Source: DASXMT01 sp963755985 | Lineage (GTDB): Bacteria > Actinomycetota > Acidimicrobiia > Acidimicrobiales > RAAP-2 | Reading direction: 5' to 3' | Length of the DNA: 64,000 nucleotides | NCBI GenBank assembly: GCA_963755985.1 | Contig: CAVWLO010000002.1 | Location: 620,001 to 684,000, forward strand | Shown here: positions 26,058-34,748 of the stretch, piece by piece | Layout of the letters: each line of letters begins with the position of its first letter | How positions within the stretch are numbered: the first letter of the stretch is position 1 | Made by a program: the position numbers and the translations under genes | Notes under the pieces: generated by a model | The model's input: only the letters and a program-made list of their open reading frames with translations | Told to the model about the DNA's origin: nothing | Database searches by the model: none

Positions 26058-27040
26058 CACGACCTCGTCATCGAGGGGCCCAAATGACCGCCCACCGAGG
26101 GGCCCAAATGACCGCCCACCGAGGGGCCCCTTGCGCCGCCCATAGACCGGCCTGCAGGACCACCTACAGAACGGCCCGTAGAGCCAACGGCTCCAATGCC
26201 GCCCGCGGCGCTGGAACTCCCGCCCGGATTCGCTCCGGCCCGGAAGCGGTCGACTCTCGCGCCCACCAGCGCTTGGACCGAGGCCCGGCGGTCACCGGCC
26301 CGAACGAGCGTCTCCCCCACCAACACGGCGTGGTAACCGGCATCGGCCAGTCGGGCCGCGTCGTCGGCGCCACGGACACCCGACTCGGCAACGGCCACGA
26401 TCCCCGCGGGGAAGGCCTCGGCCAACTCGAGGGCCAGGTCGTGGTCCACCTCGAACGTCCGTAGGTTGCGCTGATTCACGCCGATCAGGGACGCCCCAGC
26501 CTCCAGAGCACGATCCAGCTCCGCGGCATCGTGCACCTCGACGAGGGCGGCGAGGTCAAGGCGCCCAGCAAGGGCCAGGAATGAGTTGAGCTCGGCATCG
26601 GTGAGGGCGGCCACGATCAACAGGACGGCGTCGCCCCCCATGATCCGGGCGTCGCATACGTCTGCCTCACTGACGGTGAAGTCCTTCCGGAGCACGGGCA
26701 GCGAGCAGGCGGCACGGGCGGCAACCAGGTCGGCGGGAGAGCCACCGAAGAACGCTTCATCGGTGAGCACCGAGAGGCATGCCGCACCGCCCGACTCGTA
26801 CTCCACGGCCACAGCGGACGGGTCCAGGTCGAGGTCAAGGGCGCCCTTGGAGGGCGACCGGCGCTTTATCTCGGAGATCACAGCGATCGACCCGTCGGCC
26901 GCCGCTGCACTGAGCGCGGGGGCGAAGGGCCGCACGGCCGGGCCTACTTCGGCCTCGGCCGCCAGCGAAACGAGGTCACGCTGGTCGGCGGCCGCACGAG
27001 CGCGATGAGCAACAAGGATGTCATCGAGATAGGCGGGCAT
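26057..27040 (-). CDS. trpC: Indole-3-glycerol phosphate synthase with a repeat-bearing C-terminal tail
   Basis: Ring-closing step of tryptophan synthesis. Residues 1-262 are a complete IGPS barrel: ISEIKRRSPSKGAL, VLRKDFTVSEADV, LVEVHDAAELDRAL, LIGVNQRNLRTF and VAESGVRGADD. The remaining 65 residues are a Gly/Ser-rich tail (GGSSSAAGGIGAV, then the 8-residue unit GGHLGPSV repeated) with no counterpart in ordinary TrpC. The tail is encoded by a 24-bp tandem repeat and ends in a stop overlapping trpF. trpC is the first gene of this trp cluster; trpE lies in the separate his-led operon, and trpD and trpG are not in the window. Confidence 0.95.
   Translation of the reverse strand: MPAYLDDILVAHRARAAADQRDLVSLAAEAEVGPAVRPFAPALSAAAADGSIAVISEIKRRSPSKGALDLDLDPSAVAVEYESGGAACLSVLTDEAFFGGSPADLVAARAACSLPVLRKDFTVSEADVCDARIMGGDAVLLIVAALTDAELNSFLALAGRLDLAALVEVHDAAELDRALEAGASLIGVNQRNLRTFEVDHDLALELAEAFPAGIVAVAESGVRGADDAARLADAGYHAVLVGETLVRAGDRRASVQALVGARVDRFRAGANPGGSSSAAGGIGAVGSTGRSVGGPAGRSMGGARGPSVGGHLGPSVGGHLGPSMTRS
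26073..26130. repeat. 24-bp tandem repeat in the trpC 3' end
   Basis: GAGGGGCCCAAATGACCGCC-type 24-bp units at 26073-26096 and 26097-26120 are identical, with a partial third copy. On the minus strand they encode GGHLGPSV repeats of the TrpC tail, immediately upstream of the trpF start. Confidence 0.9.
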
Positions 27041-27274
27041 GACCGTTCCAGACTACCGGGACCCGTGCCGTTCCCTGGTGGAGGCCCTCGTCGACAAGGC
27101 CTTATGCTCGCTGGGCCGTCCTCCAGCTCTCCTTCGGGCGGCCCCTGCGGCGTCCCTCCGGCGCTCCTCCTGCGCCCCTCAGCGATCCCTCTGTGCTCCC
27201 CACCCGTGCCCTCCTCCCGCCCCACGGCCCATCGGCGCGGCCCTCCAGTACCCAGGAGATGGCAGGCTGCACGG

Positions 27275-28000
27275 GTGGCAACCGCTGGAGACTCGATCGT
27301 GGTGATCGAAGACGACCACCACATCTCCGACCTGGTGGCGATGTACCTCCGTCAAGATGGCTTCCGGGTCCTCCAGGCCGACGACGGTGAAACCGGACTG
27401 GGCCACGTCGAGCGGGAGCACCCCATACTGGTCGTGGTCGATATCGGCCTCCCCGGCGCATTGAGCGGATTCGACGTCTGTCGCCTGCTCCGCAAAGACG
27501 GCGACACGCCCGTCGTCATGCTCACTGCCCGAGACGACGAACTGGACCGGATCCTGGGTCTCGAGCTCGGCGCCGACGATTACATCACCAAGCCGTTCTC
27601 GCCCCGCGAGCTGGTGGCGCGGGTGCGCGCCATCCTGCGACGGACGGCAGGGCCGCCCGATCGAGAGGCGCCAAGTCTCATCGAAGTCGGGTCGGTGGTC
27701 ATCGACATCGGGCGTCGAGAAGTGCGACGACGATCCGGCGACACGGTGGGGCCGCCCGATACTGCCGGCGGGTCGACGCAGACGATCCCTCTCACCGCCC
27801 GTGAATTCGACCTGTTGGTCTACCTGGCCACCAACCTGGGGCTGGCCTTGTCCCGGCGTCAGCTGCTGAACGGCGTCTGGGGCGAGGGCTGGTACGGCGA
27901 CGAGCGCACCGTCGATGTCCACATCCGTCAGCTCCGGAGGAAGCTCGGAGACGATCTCGGCCTCGCCACCGTCTGGGGCGTGGGTTATCGCCTGGGTTGA
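27275..28000 (+). CDS. OmpR/PhoB-family response regulator
   Basis: 241-aa regulator. The receiver domain has the acidic pair VIEDDHH, phospho-Asp in LVVVDIGLPG, Thr in VVMLTARDD and Lys in YITKPFSPRE. The C-terminal winged helix has LTAREFDLLVYLA, LLNGVWG and RTVDVHIRQLRRKL. The GTG at 27275 begins just before the first beta strand; upstream sequence in frame is not protein-like. Between the domains is an insertion of about 20 residues with GPPDTAGGST. The cognate kinase follows after 58 bp. It is divergent from trpC, so the 234-bp gap between them should hold both promoters. Confidence 0.93.
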   Translation: MATAGDSIVVIEDDHHISDLVAMYLRQDGFRVLQADDGETGLGHVEREHPILVVVDIGLPGALSGFDVCRLLRKDGDTPVVMLTARDDELDRILGLELGADDYITKPFSPRELVARVRAILRRTAGPPDREAPSLIEVGSVVIDIGRREVRRRSGDTVGPPDTAGGSTQTIPLTAREFDLLVYLATNLGLALSRRQLLNGVWGEGWYGDERTVDVHIRQLRRKLGDDLGLATVWGVGYRLG

Positions 28001-28058
28001 GCGTGCCGACGACGTCCACAATCCCGACTGTGCAGGCTGATTCCCGCCCGAGGCTGCC

Positions 28059-29468
28059 GTGAGGACCCGGCTCACCGTGGCCATCGTGTGCGTGGTGGCG
28101 GCGACACTGATCCTCACCAGCGTCGGCAGCTACGTGCTCGTCCGCCGGGCCGCCTCCTCGACGGCCAGACAGGAGTTGGTCAGCCAGGCCCAAGCCGTAT
28201 CGCGAACCCTCACGGCCGGTGCGCCGCTGACCGGTGTCGGTCTGAGGCGAGAGCTCAAGGTCATCAAGGATGCCGGCGACTTCAACGGGATCCGCCTGTT
28301 GCGGCTCCAGTCGGACGGGACCATCATGGGCACGCTGCCGGCGGGGATCGATGCCACCCAACTGGACACGGCATCGCTCCTGGCCGGCCACCAGGTGACC
28401 GGGAGGTCCGGCAGCCTCATCTATTCCGCCATACCCACCCCGGTCAGAAGGATCACGCAATACACACCCGTGCTAGTGATCACCAGGGTGGCGCCCAACC
28501 CGGCCAACGGCATCCGGTACTTCCTCTACGTTGGGGCCGGGGTTCTCGTCTTGGCCGCCATCGTGGCCTGGGCGCTGGGCCGCCGCTTCTCTCGTCCGCT
28601 CGTGGCCGCGGTCGGGGCGACCCGCCGGATCGCCGACGGCGACCTGGAGGCCACCGTTCCCACCGCGAAACGGGACGACCCCGAGTTCCGTCAGTTGGCC
28701 GAAGCCATCAACGCCATGGCTGCCGGACTGAGCCGGGCCCGGGACCAGGAACGGCAGTTCCTCCTGTCCGTCTCCCACGAACTCCGCACCCCGCTCACGT
28801 CGATCCGGGGCTATGCCGACGCCGTAGCCGACGGGGCCACCGACGACATGCACGGAGCGGTGACGGTGATCGGGGCCGAGGCGCGCCGGCTCGATCGGCT
28901 GGTGCAAGACCTGCTCGATCTGGCCAAGCTCGATGCCGACCGCTTCTCACTGCGGCCCGAGCCCGTTGACTGCGCCGCTTTGATCGGCCAGGTGATCGAG
29001 GGCTTCCGACCCCGCGCCCTGGCCGCTGGCCTTCAGCTCGACACGGCGCTGAACGACCTCGACCGTCCGTGGGTGTACGCAGACAAGGATCGCCTCGTCC
29101 AGATGATGGGCAACCTGGCTGAGAACGCGGCCCGGTTCGCCACCACGCACATCACGGTTGGAGCCGAGCAGCTCAACTCCTCCGTGGCCATGTGGGTGGA
29201 AGACGACGGGCCCGGCGTCCGCGACGAGGAGATCCCCCGTGTGTTCGAGCGGCATTTCTCGTCCGACCAGTCGTCCAATGGACGGCACGGCACCGGCCTG
29301 GGCCTGGCCATCGTCTCCGAGCTGGCGACCGCGATGCAGGCCACCGTCGAGGTCCAGTCCCCCGTGACCGCCGGACGCGGCACCCGGTTCGTCCTCCGGT
29401 TTGCCTCTATCGACGGGCCGTCAACCGACGAGCGGCAGAGGCATGGCCTCGGCGCCGACCTCGACTGA
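28059..29468 (+). CDS. Sensor histidine kinase (HAMP, HisKA, HATPase)
   Basis: 469-aa membrane kinase, partner of the response regulator just upstream. There is a transmembrane segment at about 8-28, a periplasmic sensor of about 130 residues without a recognised fold, and a second membrane segment (YVGAGVLVLAAIVAWAL). A HAMP domain (FSRPLVAAVGATRRIADGDL) is followed by the phospho-acceptor His in VSHELRTPLTSIRGY and an ATPase with N-box LAENAARF, DDGPGV and GTGLGLAIV. The GTG start is used. Its 3' end overlaps the convergent ygfZ by 48 bp. The stimulus is unknown. Confidence 0.94.
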   Translation: MRTRLTVAIVCVVAATLILTSVGSYVLVRRAASSTARQELVSQAQAVSRTLTAGAPLTGVGLRRELKVIKDAGDFNGIRLLRLQSDGTIMGTLPAGIDATQLDTASLLAGHQVTGRSGSLIYSAIPTPVRRITQYTPVLVITRVAPNPANGIRYFLYVGAGVLVLAAIVAWALGRRFSRPLVAAVGATRRIADGDLEATVPTAKRDDPEFRQLAEAINAMAAGLSRARDQERQFLLSVSHELRTPLTSIRGYADAVADGATDDMHGAVTVIGAEARRLDRLVQDLLDLAKLDADRFSLRPEPVDCAALIGQVIEGFRPRALAAGLQLDTALNDLDRPWVYADKDRLVQMMGNLAENAARFATTHITVGAEQLNSSVAMWVEDDGPGVRDEEIPRVFERHFSSDQSSNGRHGTGLGLAIVSELATAMQATVEVQSPVTAGRGTRFVLRFASIDGPSTDERQRHGLGADLD

Positions 29469-30371
29469 GCGGCCGGCATCGTTCCACCGCACGGACACAG
29501 CCGACGGTGGACCGACCCGCCGTTGCAGCGTGGAGAGGGCGACGGTGGAGCCCGAACCGGGCGACCAGGCCACCGAGGTCAGCCGGCCCACTTCGTGCTC
29601 ACCGTCGGTGGTGTGAACTGTGGCCCCGATCGGTGGAGCCTCTTCCGGCTCCTTGAACACGATCCCGCACATCCGACGGGCCACCTTGGTCCCGCGGGCA
29701 TCGAGCCGCGCCACCAACTCTTGACCGGTGAAACATCCCTTGGTGAATGAGACCGTTCGCTCGACCAGGCCCGCTTCCGCCGGGATGGTGCTCTCGGTGA
29801 TCTCCCGCCCCATGACCGGGATCCCAGCCTCGACCCGCACCGCCTCCCATGCCGCGCTCCCACATCGACGAACGGCCTCCGGGAAGGTGGGGGCGGGTCC
29901 GATCAGGTCAAAGCCCGATAGTCCCGGCCAGGCGATGGGCAGACGCAGGACCTCCGGCTCCGAAGTCGGAGGCACTGAACCGGACGCCGGGCCGCGAACG
30001 GCGAGGCACAGCCAAGAAAGGGGCTCGATGTGTACCTTGACCCGGAGCCTGAACCGCTCGAGCCGGGCCCGCGCCACCTCACCGAACCCGGCGTCGGTGT
30101 CGATGAGGAACGCGTCGGGTCCAGTCCGGGTCACTCGGACAAAGGCGTCCACCTTCCCCTGAGGGCTGAGCAGGAGGGCATCAGCCGCCTCTCCCTCGGA
30201 CAGCGTGGCCACATCCTGGCTGCACTGCCCCTGGAGGTACTCGACGGCATCAGCTCCTGACACGGCCAGCACGTCCCGGGGAAGGGTCACCGCGCCCACC
30301 CCATGGCGTAGCGCGTCGTAGTCGTCCAGCAGGTCCGGGTGGGCCAGGGGATCTCGGTCAGGCTCGGTCAT
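29421..30371 (-). CDS. ygfZ: YgfZ/GcvT folate-binding protein (Fe-S cluster maintenance)
   Basis: 316-aa member of the tetrahydrofolate-binding GcvT-like family that helps maintain certain Fe-S enzymes. The hallmark motif with the conserved Cys is SFTKGCFTGQELVAR (about residue 215). The N-terminus has AVEYLQGQCSQDV, and LSPQGKVDAFVRV is also typical. The ATG at 30371 overlaps the trpE 3' end by 14 bp, which ties it to the his/trp operon as its last gene. Upstream in-frame sequence is only the trpE repeat read in another frame. The 3' end overlaps the histidine kinase gene on the other strand. Confidence 0.92.
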   Translation of the reverse strand: MTEPDRDPLAHPDLLDDYDALRHGVGAVTLPRDVLAVSGADAVEYLQGQCSQDVATLSEGEAADALLLSPQGKVDAFVRVTRTGPDAFLIDTDAGFGEVARARLERFRLRVKVHIEPLSWLCLAVRGPASGSVPPTSEPEVLRLPIAWPGLSGFDLIGPAPTFPEAVRRCGSAAWEAVRVEAGIPVMGREITESTIPAEAGLVERTVSFTKGCFTGQELVARLDARGTKVARRMCGIVFKEPEEAPPIGATVHTTDGEHEVGRLTSVAWSPGSGSTVALSTLQRRVGPPSAVSVRWNDAGRSVEVGAEAMPLPLVG

Positions 30372-32076
30372 CGGTCCTCCTGCTCTGTTCCGCTGGTTTG
30401 GGCCGCTCGGGTTCTCCGGCCGCTCGGGCGGTGTTGCCCGCTCCGGCCGCTCGGGCGGTGTTGCCCGCTCCGGCCGCTCGGGCGGTGTTGCCCGCTCCGG
30501 CCGCTCCGGCGGTGTTGCCCGCTCCGGCCGCTCCGGCCGCTCGGGCCATGGCCACCGCCGACAGCATCGCTGCCGCCTTGTGGGCACATTCCTCGTTCTC
30601 GGTGGTCGGGTCGCTGTCGGCCACGATCCCGGCCCCGGCCTGCACCGACGCCCGACCGTCCGGGCTGACTGTCATGGTGCGAATGGCGATGGCCGTGTCC
30701 AGGTTGCCGGAGAAGTCGAGGTACCCGACCACGCCGCCGTAGACACCCCGCTTGGTCGGTTCCAGGTCGTCGATGATCTGCATGGCCCGCACCTTGGGCG
30801 CGCCCGAGAGAGTTCCCGCCGGCAGCGTGGCCCGGAGCACATCGATCGGCCCCTTGCCCGGTGCCAGCTGGCCCGAGACCTGCGAGGTCATGTGCATGAT
30901 GTGGCTGTAGCGCTCGACGATCATCATCTCGTCGATCTTCTCGGTGCCAAAGGAGACGACGCGCCCGACGTCATTGCGGGCCAGGTCGACCAACATGACG
31001 TGCTCGGCGCGCTCCTTTGGGTCCTCGACCAGCTCGCCGGCCAGCCGAGCGTCCTCTTCGCCCGTGCGGCCCCGGGGCCGAGAACCGGCGATGGGACGAG
31101 AGACGACCATACCGTCGCGCAGTCGGACCATCGGCTCCGGAGACGCACCCACCACGGTGACCTCGGGGAACCGGAGGAAGTACAGATATGGGCTGGGGTT
31201 CACCAATCGCAGCACCCGGTAGACGTCGAACGGGTCGGCTCCCAGGCTGGGAAGGTCGAACCGCTGCGACAGGACCACCTGGAAGATGTCCCCGGCCGCG
31301 ACGTGCTCCTTGGCCGCCTCGACGCCGTCCATGTACAGGCGGGCGGACATGGTGGGCTCGACGTCGTCGGGAATGCCCCCTCGCTCGGGCAGTGGACGGG
31401 CGAGGTCGTCGATGGGACGGAAGCAGTCAGCGGTGAGGGTATCGAGCTGCGCGCAAGCCGTTTCGAAGGCGGCATCGACCTGAATGGTGCCCCAGGACGG
31501 GTCCACCACCACGTTCTCGATGAGGACGACCCGCTGGCGCCAGTGGTCGAACGCGGCCAGCTCGCCGATCACGGCAACGATGGCATCGGGATGGCCGAGG
31601 TCGTCCTCAGGGACGTACGGGAGGTGCTCCACCTCTCGGACGACGTCATAGCCCAGGTAACCGACCAGGCCGGCATGCAACGGTGGCAGGTCGGACAGCT
31701 CTGGCGACTCGAACGCCTCGAGGATCGACTCGAGCGCAGCGAGGATGCCCTCCTGGCCGGTCACCCCGGCGCTGGTACTGGCGTCCAGGTCGAGCGAGCC
31801 GGCGGAGGTGACCATACGCCCCCTGGCGGTGACGACGGCCAACGGGTTGCGGCCGATGAACGAGTACCGTCCCCACCGCTCGCCCCCTTCGACAGACTCG
31901 AGCAGGAACCCGGGTCCCTCCCCGACGATCCGCATGAAGGCACCAACCGGGGTCAGTGTGTCCGCCACCAGCTCCCGACAGACGGGGACGATGCGATGCT
32001 TGGCCGCCAGGACGCGGAACTCGTCGCGCCCAGGGCTGACCCTGGCGCCGGTCGCCCCTGGGCTACTCGTCGTCAT
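30358..32076 (-). CDS. trpE: Anthranilate synthase component I with a repeat-bearing C-terminal tail
   Basis: Converts chorismate to anthranilate with a glutaminase subunit not encoded nearby; 572 aa. Tryptophan-binding LLESVEGGERWGRYSF, catalytic blocks SRPIAGSRPRG, VDLARNDVGRV, LPAGTLSGAPKVRAM and VQAGAGIVADSDP are all present. The enzyme proper ends near residue 515. The tail is Ala/Gly/Asn/Thr-rich with the 9-residue unit AAGAGNTAR about four times, then a charged end. The ATG at 32076 overlaps the hisI stop (ATGA). It is embedded in the histidine operon, while trpC-F-B-A form a separate cluster. Confidence 0.95.
   Translation of the reverse strand: MTTSSPGATGARVSPGRDEFRVLAAKHRIVPVCRELVADTLTPVGAFMRIVGEGPGFLLESVEGGERWGRYSFIGRNPLAVVTARGRMVTSAGSLDLDASTSAGVTGQEGILAALESILEAFESPELSDLPPLHAGLVGYLGYDVVREVEHLPYVPEDDLGHPDAIVAVIGELAAFDHWRQRVVLIENVVVDPSWGTIQVDAAFETACAQLDTLTADCFRPIDDLARPLPERGGIPDDVEPTMSARLYMDGVEAAKEHVAAGDIFQVVLSQRFDLPSLGADPFDVYRVLRLVNPSPYLYFLRFPEVTVVGASPEPMVRLRDGMVVSRPIAGSRPRGRTGEEDARLAGELVEDPKERAEHVMLVDLARNDVGRVVSFGTEKIDEMMIVERYSHIMHMTSQVSGQLAPGKGPIDVLRATLPAGTLSGAPKVRAMQIIDDLEPTKRGVYGGVVGYLDFSGNLDTAIAIRTMTVSPDGRASVQAGAGIVADSDPTTENEECAHKAAAMLSAVAMARAAGAAGAGNTAGAAGAGNTARAAGAGNTARAAGAGNTARAAGEPERPKPAEQSRRTDDRA
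30420..30527. repeat. 27-bp tandem repeat in the trpE 3' end
   Basis: Four units of 27 bp starting CCGCTCGGGCGGTGTTGCCC are joined head to tail. The first three are identical and the fourth differs by one base. On the minus strand they encode the AAGAGNTAR repeats of the TrpE tail. The unit keeps the frame. Confidence 0.93.
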
Positions 32077-32480
32077 GTCCGGAAGGGGTCGCCCGGCGAG
32101 GGCAGGTTCGACCCCGGTGTGCCGAACTCTCGGTAGAAGCACGTGCGCTCGCCGGTGTGGCATGCGCCGGACCCTTCCTGGTCGACAACGACCAGCAGTG
32201 TGTCGCCGTCACAGTCGTAGCTGACCTTGCGTACCCATTGCCGGTCACCGGAGGTCTCGCCCTTGCACCAGTACTCCTGGCGGCTACGGCTCCAGAACCA
32301 GGTGCGGCCGGTCTCGAGCGTCTTGCGCAACGAGTCCTCGTTCATCCACGCCAACATCAGGACTGCTCGGTCGGTGGCATCCTGCACGATGGCCGGGACC
32401 AGGCCATCAACGTTGTAGGTCACCTGGGCCAGCTCGTCGTCGCTGAACCCGATGGGGGTGGCTGTGAAGGCGGTGGTCAC
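32073..32480 (-). CDS. hisI: Phosphoribosyl-AMP cyclohydrolase
   Basis: Third step of histidine synthesis, 135 aa. Motifs: VLMLAWMNEDSL, WFWSRSRQEYWCKGETSG, the metal site YDCDGDTLLVVVDQ and zinc Cys in GACHTGERTCFY. The GTG at 32480 is preceded by CAGGAG with 9-bp spacing; the longer frame upstream is only repeat sequence. No fused HisE domain is present. The stop overlaps the trpE start (ATGA). Confidence 0.95.
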   Translation of the reverse strand: MTTAFTATPIGFSDDELAQVTYNVDGLVPAIVQDATDRAVLMLAWMNEDSLRKTLETGRTWFWSRSRQEYWCKGETSGDRQWVRKVSYDCDGDTLLVVVDQEGSGACHTGERTCFYREFGTPGSNLPSPGDPFRT

Positions 32481-32512
32481 GTGTCGAACTCCTGCATGTG
32501 GTGCTGTCAGTG

Positions 32513-32584
32513 GTCGGTGGGAGCAGTGCGGTCGGTGGGAGCAGTGCGGTCGGTGAGAGCAGTGCGGTCGGTGGGAGCAGTGCG
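32513..32584. repeat. 18-bp tandem repeat upstream of hisI
   Basis: Four head-to-tail units GTCGGTGGGAGCAGTGCG; the third has a single G-to-A change. It sits in the gap between the groES-like gene and hisI, about 35 bp before the hisI ribosome-binding site on the minus strand. The 193-bp gap holds nothing else recognisable. Confidence 0.92.
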
Positions 32585-32673
32585 GTGGGGATCGGAGCGT
32601 TGTGGCGGCCGGCGACGGCCGGTTGGGGCGGTAGAACGGCGGGATGCACTTGGCGGAAGGCGGTGCAGCCGGG

Positions 32674-33042
32674 TCAGAGGTAGAGGCCGGTGCCGCCGTC
32701 AATCCGGTCCGAAGCCACCGCATGGATATCCCGCTCCCGCAAGATGACGTACTCCTCGCCCTGTACCTCGACCTCGAACCGGTCCTCCGGATTGAAGAGC
32801 ACCTTGTCCCCGACCTTCACCGTCCGGACGTGGGGTCCGACAGCTACCGCTTCGGCCCAGGCCAGGCGCCGGGAGACCTGGGCCGTGGCCGGAATCAGGA
32901 TGCCGGCCTTCGATCGGCGCTCGCCGTCGGCCTGACTGACCTGGACCAGGACCCGGTCGGCCAGGACGGTGATGGGGACTTGGGGGCCGGCGGGCGAGCC
33001 GTTTCTGCTGGTCGTCGGCGCTTCAGAGGAGGAGGATGCCAC
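32674..33042 (-). CDS. GroES-family co-chaperonin-like protein
   Basis: 122-aa protein whose residues 25-115 follow the GroES pattern: ITVLADRVLVQ, GILIPATAQ, AVAVGPHVRTVKVGDKVLF, EEYVILRERDIHAV. The mobile-loop region is EADGERRSKAG-like and the N-terminus carries an extra 25 Ser-rich residues. No groEL is adjacent; it lies between hisF and hisI on the same strand. It may be a second GroES copy or a specialised relative. No direct role in histidine synthesis is known for this family. Confidence 0.85.
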   Translation of the reverse strand: MASSSSEAPTTSRNGSPAGPQVPITVLADRVLVQVSQADGERRSKAGILIPATAQVSRRLAWAEAVAVGPHVRTVKVGDKVLFNPEDRFEVEVQGEEYVILRERDIHAVASDRIDGGTGLYL

Positions 33043-33228
33043 TCGTCCACGGTATCGCGTGTCTCCTGCAGGTCATACTCAGCTACCGGTTGCACCCCAG
33101 CGGTTGCCGCCCAGGGGCGTCGCACCGCCGCGGCTCGGGGATAGACCGAGCAACCGCCGCGGCTGGGGGAATGACCCGGCCGGGCCGAGCGACCGCCCCT
33201 CAGGCCGACCGGGCCGAGCCACCGCCCC

Positions 33229-34005
33229 TCAGGCCGGCCGGACCGGCACCCCGGCGGCAGCGAGGTGGTCCTTGGCCTGGGCGATGGTGAACTCACGACG
33301 ATGGAAGATCGATGCGGCCAGCACGGCGTCGGCTGCACCCTCGAGGGCGCCGGCGACCAGGTCATCGAGCTCGCCGACGCCGCCCGATGCGATGACCGGT
33401 ACCGCGCAGCGCTCCGACACGGTTCGGGTCAGCTCCAGGTCGAATCCGTCCCGGGTCCCGTCCCGGTCCATGGAGGTCAGCAGGATCTCGCCCGCCCCTA
33501 GTGCTGTGCACTGCTCGGCCCACGTGACGGCGTCCAGGAAGGTCTCGGTGCGCCCACCGTGGGTGTACACCTGCCAACCCACCGCAGCGTTCGCGGCCCG
33601 GTCCCGGGCCCGGGCGTCGATCGCCACCACCACGCACTGAGCACCGAACTCAGCGGCCAGCTCAGCCACCAGCTCCGGTCGGTCGACCGCCGCCGTGTTG
33701 AGCCCCACCTTGTCCGCCCCCGCCCGTAACAGTCGCCGAGCGTCCTCGACCGAGCGGACCCCGCCCCCCACCGTGAACGGGATGAACACCTGCTCCGCCG
33801 TCCGGGAGACGACATCGACCATGGTCTCCCGTCCGTCCGACGAGGCGGTGATGTCCAAGAAGACCAGCTCGTCGGCACCCTCGGCGTCATAGCGGGCGGC
33901 CAGCTCGACCGGGTCGCCGGCGTCGACCAGGTCGACGAATTGCACCCCTTTCACCACCCGCCCGGCGTTGACGTCGAGGCACGGGATCACACGGACGGAA
34001 CGCAC
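33229..34005 (-). CDS. hisF: Imidazole glycerol phosphate synthase, cyclase subunit
   Basis: 258-aa TIM barrel that uses ammonia from HisH to form IGP and AICAR. The N-terminal catalytic Asp is in VIPCLDVNAGRVVKG, the second in VVAIDARARDR; VGGGVRSVEDARRL and IASGGVGELDD complete the half-barrel signatures. It overlaps the hisA 3' end by 19 bp. Downstream, the gap before the groES-like gene has a 29-bp direct repeat (near 33180-33238, running into the hisF stop region). Confidence 0.96.
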   Translation of the reverse strand: MRSVRVIPCLDVNAGRVVKGVQFVDLVDAGDPVELAARYDAEGADELVFLDITASSDGRETMVDVVSRTAEQVFIPFTVGGGVRSVEDARRLLRAGADKVGLNTAAVDRPELVAELAAEFGAQCVVVAIDARARDRAANAAVGWQVYTHGGRTETFLDAVTWAEQCTALGAGEILLTSMDRDGTRDGFDLELTRTVSERCAVPVIASGGVGELDDLVAGALEGAADAVLAASIFHRREFTIAQAKDHLAAAGVPVRPA

Positions 34006-34748
34006 GCGGCCATCGCCTCCTCCACCGTCATCCGTCCGTCGACCAGAGCCTTACCGGTGATGGCACCGGCCAGCCGCCGGGTGTTGCCATCGACGTCCAC
34101 CGAGATCCGGGCCAGCGTGACCAGGTCGGCCACCGACCCCACACCGCCCGAGGCGATCACCGGCAGTCCGGTCGCGGCCAGCACGGAAGCCAGACCGTCG
34201 AGGTCGGGGCCGCGCAGGGTGCCATCTCGCTCGATGGCGGTCACGATGACCGCGGCCAGCTCCACGTCACCGAGGTCGTCGAGCACCTCGACCACCGTGC
34301 GGCCGCTTTCCTCTTCCCAACCGCGGACGGCGATGTGGGCTCGACCGTCGGGCCCGAGCCGGTAGTCGAGTCCGGCGGCCACCTGGCCCGGGAACCGGGC
34401 CGCCGAGCGCTGGACCAGGTCCGGGTGGTCGAGGATGGCCGTGCCCAGGATGACCCGGGCCACACCGCCGTGGAGCAACTCGGTCACGTCGCCCTCGCTG
34501 CGGATGCCACCGCCGGTCTCCACCGGGATCCCGACCGCCTTGGCGATGGCCAGCACGGTGCCCCGATTGGTCGGCACTCCGGAACGGGCGGCATCGAGGT
34601 CCACCACGTGCAGCCACGGCGCGCCGGCCGCGGCAAACGACTGGGCCAGGGCGACCGGGTCCCCGTAGTCGGTCTGGCGGTCGAAGTCCCCCTGGGTCAG
34701 GCGCACGGCCCCGCCGTCCCGGATGTCGATGGCCGGGTAGAGGTCCAT
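33987..34748 (-). CDS. hisA: Phosphoribosylformimino-AICAR-P isomerase
   Basis: 253-aa TIM barrel, fourth step of histidine synthesis. Motifs: LYPAIDIRDGGAVRL (catalytic Asp), VVDLDAARSG, VETGGGIRSEGDV and VIASGGVGSVADLV. The ATG shares one base with the hisH stop (TGATG). In many actinobacteria this enzyme is bifunctional (PriA) and also does the TrpF reaction. A separate trpF is present here, so a single function is more likely. Confidence 0.95.
   Translation of the reverse strand: MDLYPAIDIRDGGAVRLTQGDFDRQTDYGDPVALAQSFAAAGAPWLHVVDLDAARSGVPTNRGTVLAIAKAVGIPVETGGGIRSEGDVTELLHGGVARVILGTAILDHPDLVQRSAARFPGQVAAGLDYRLGPDGRAHIAVRGWEEESGRTVVEVLDDLGDVELAAVIVTAIERDGTLRGPDLDGLASVLAATGLPVIASGGVGSVADLVTLARISVDVDGNTRRLAGAITGKALVDGRMTVEEAMAACVPSV

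Noticed and set aside
32481..32723. N-terminal His/Cys-rich extension of HisI through the 18-bp repeats
   Set aside because: The GTG at 32480 has a good ribosome-binding site and starts the family domain; the upstream part is repeat sequence read in frame.
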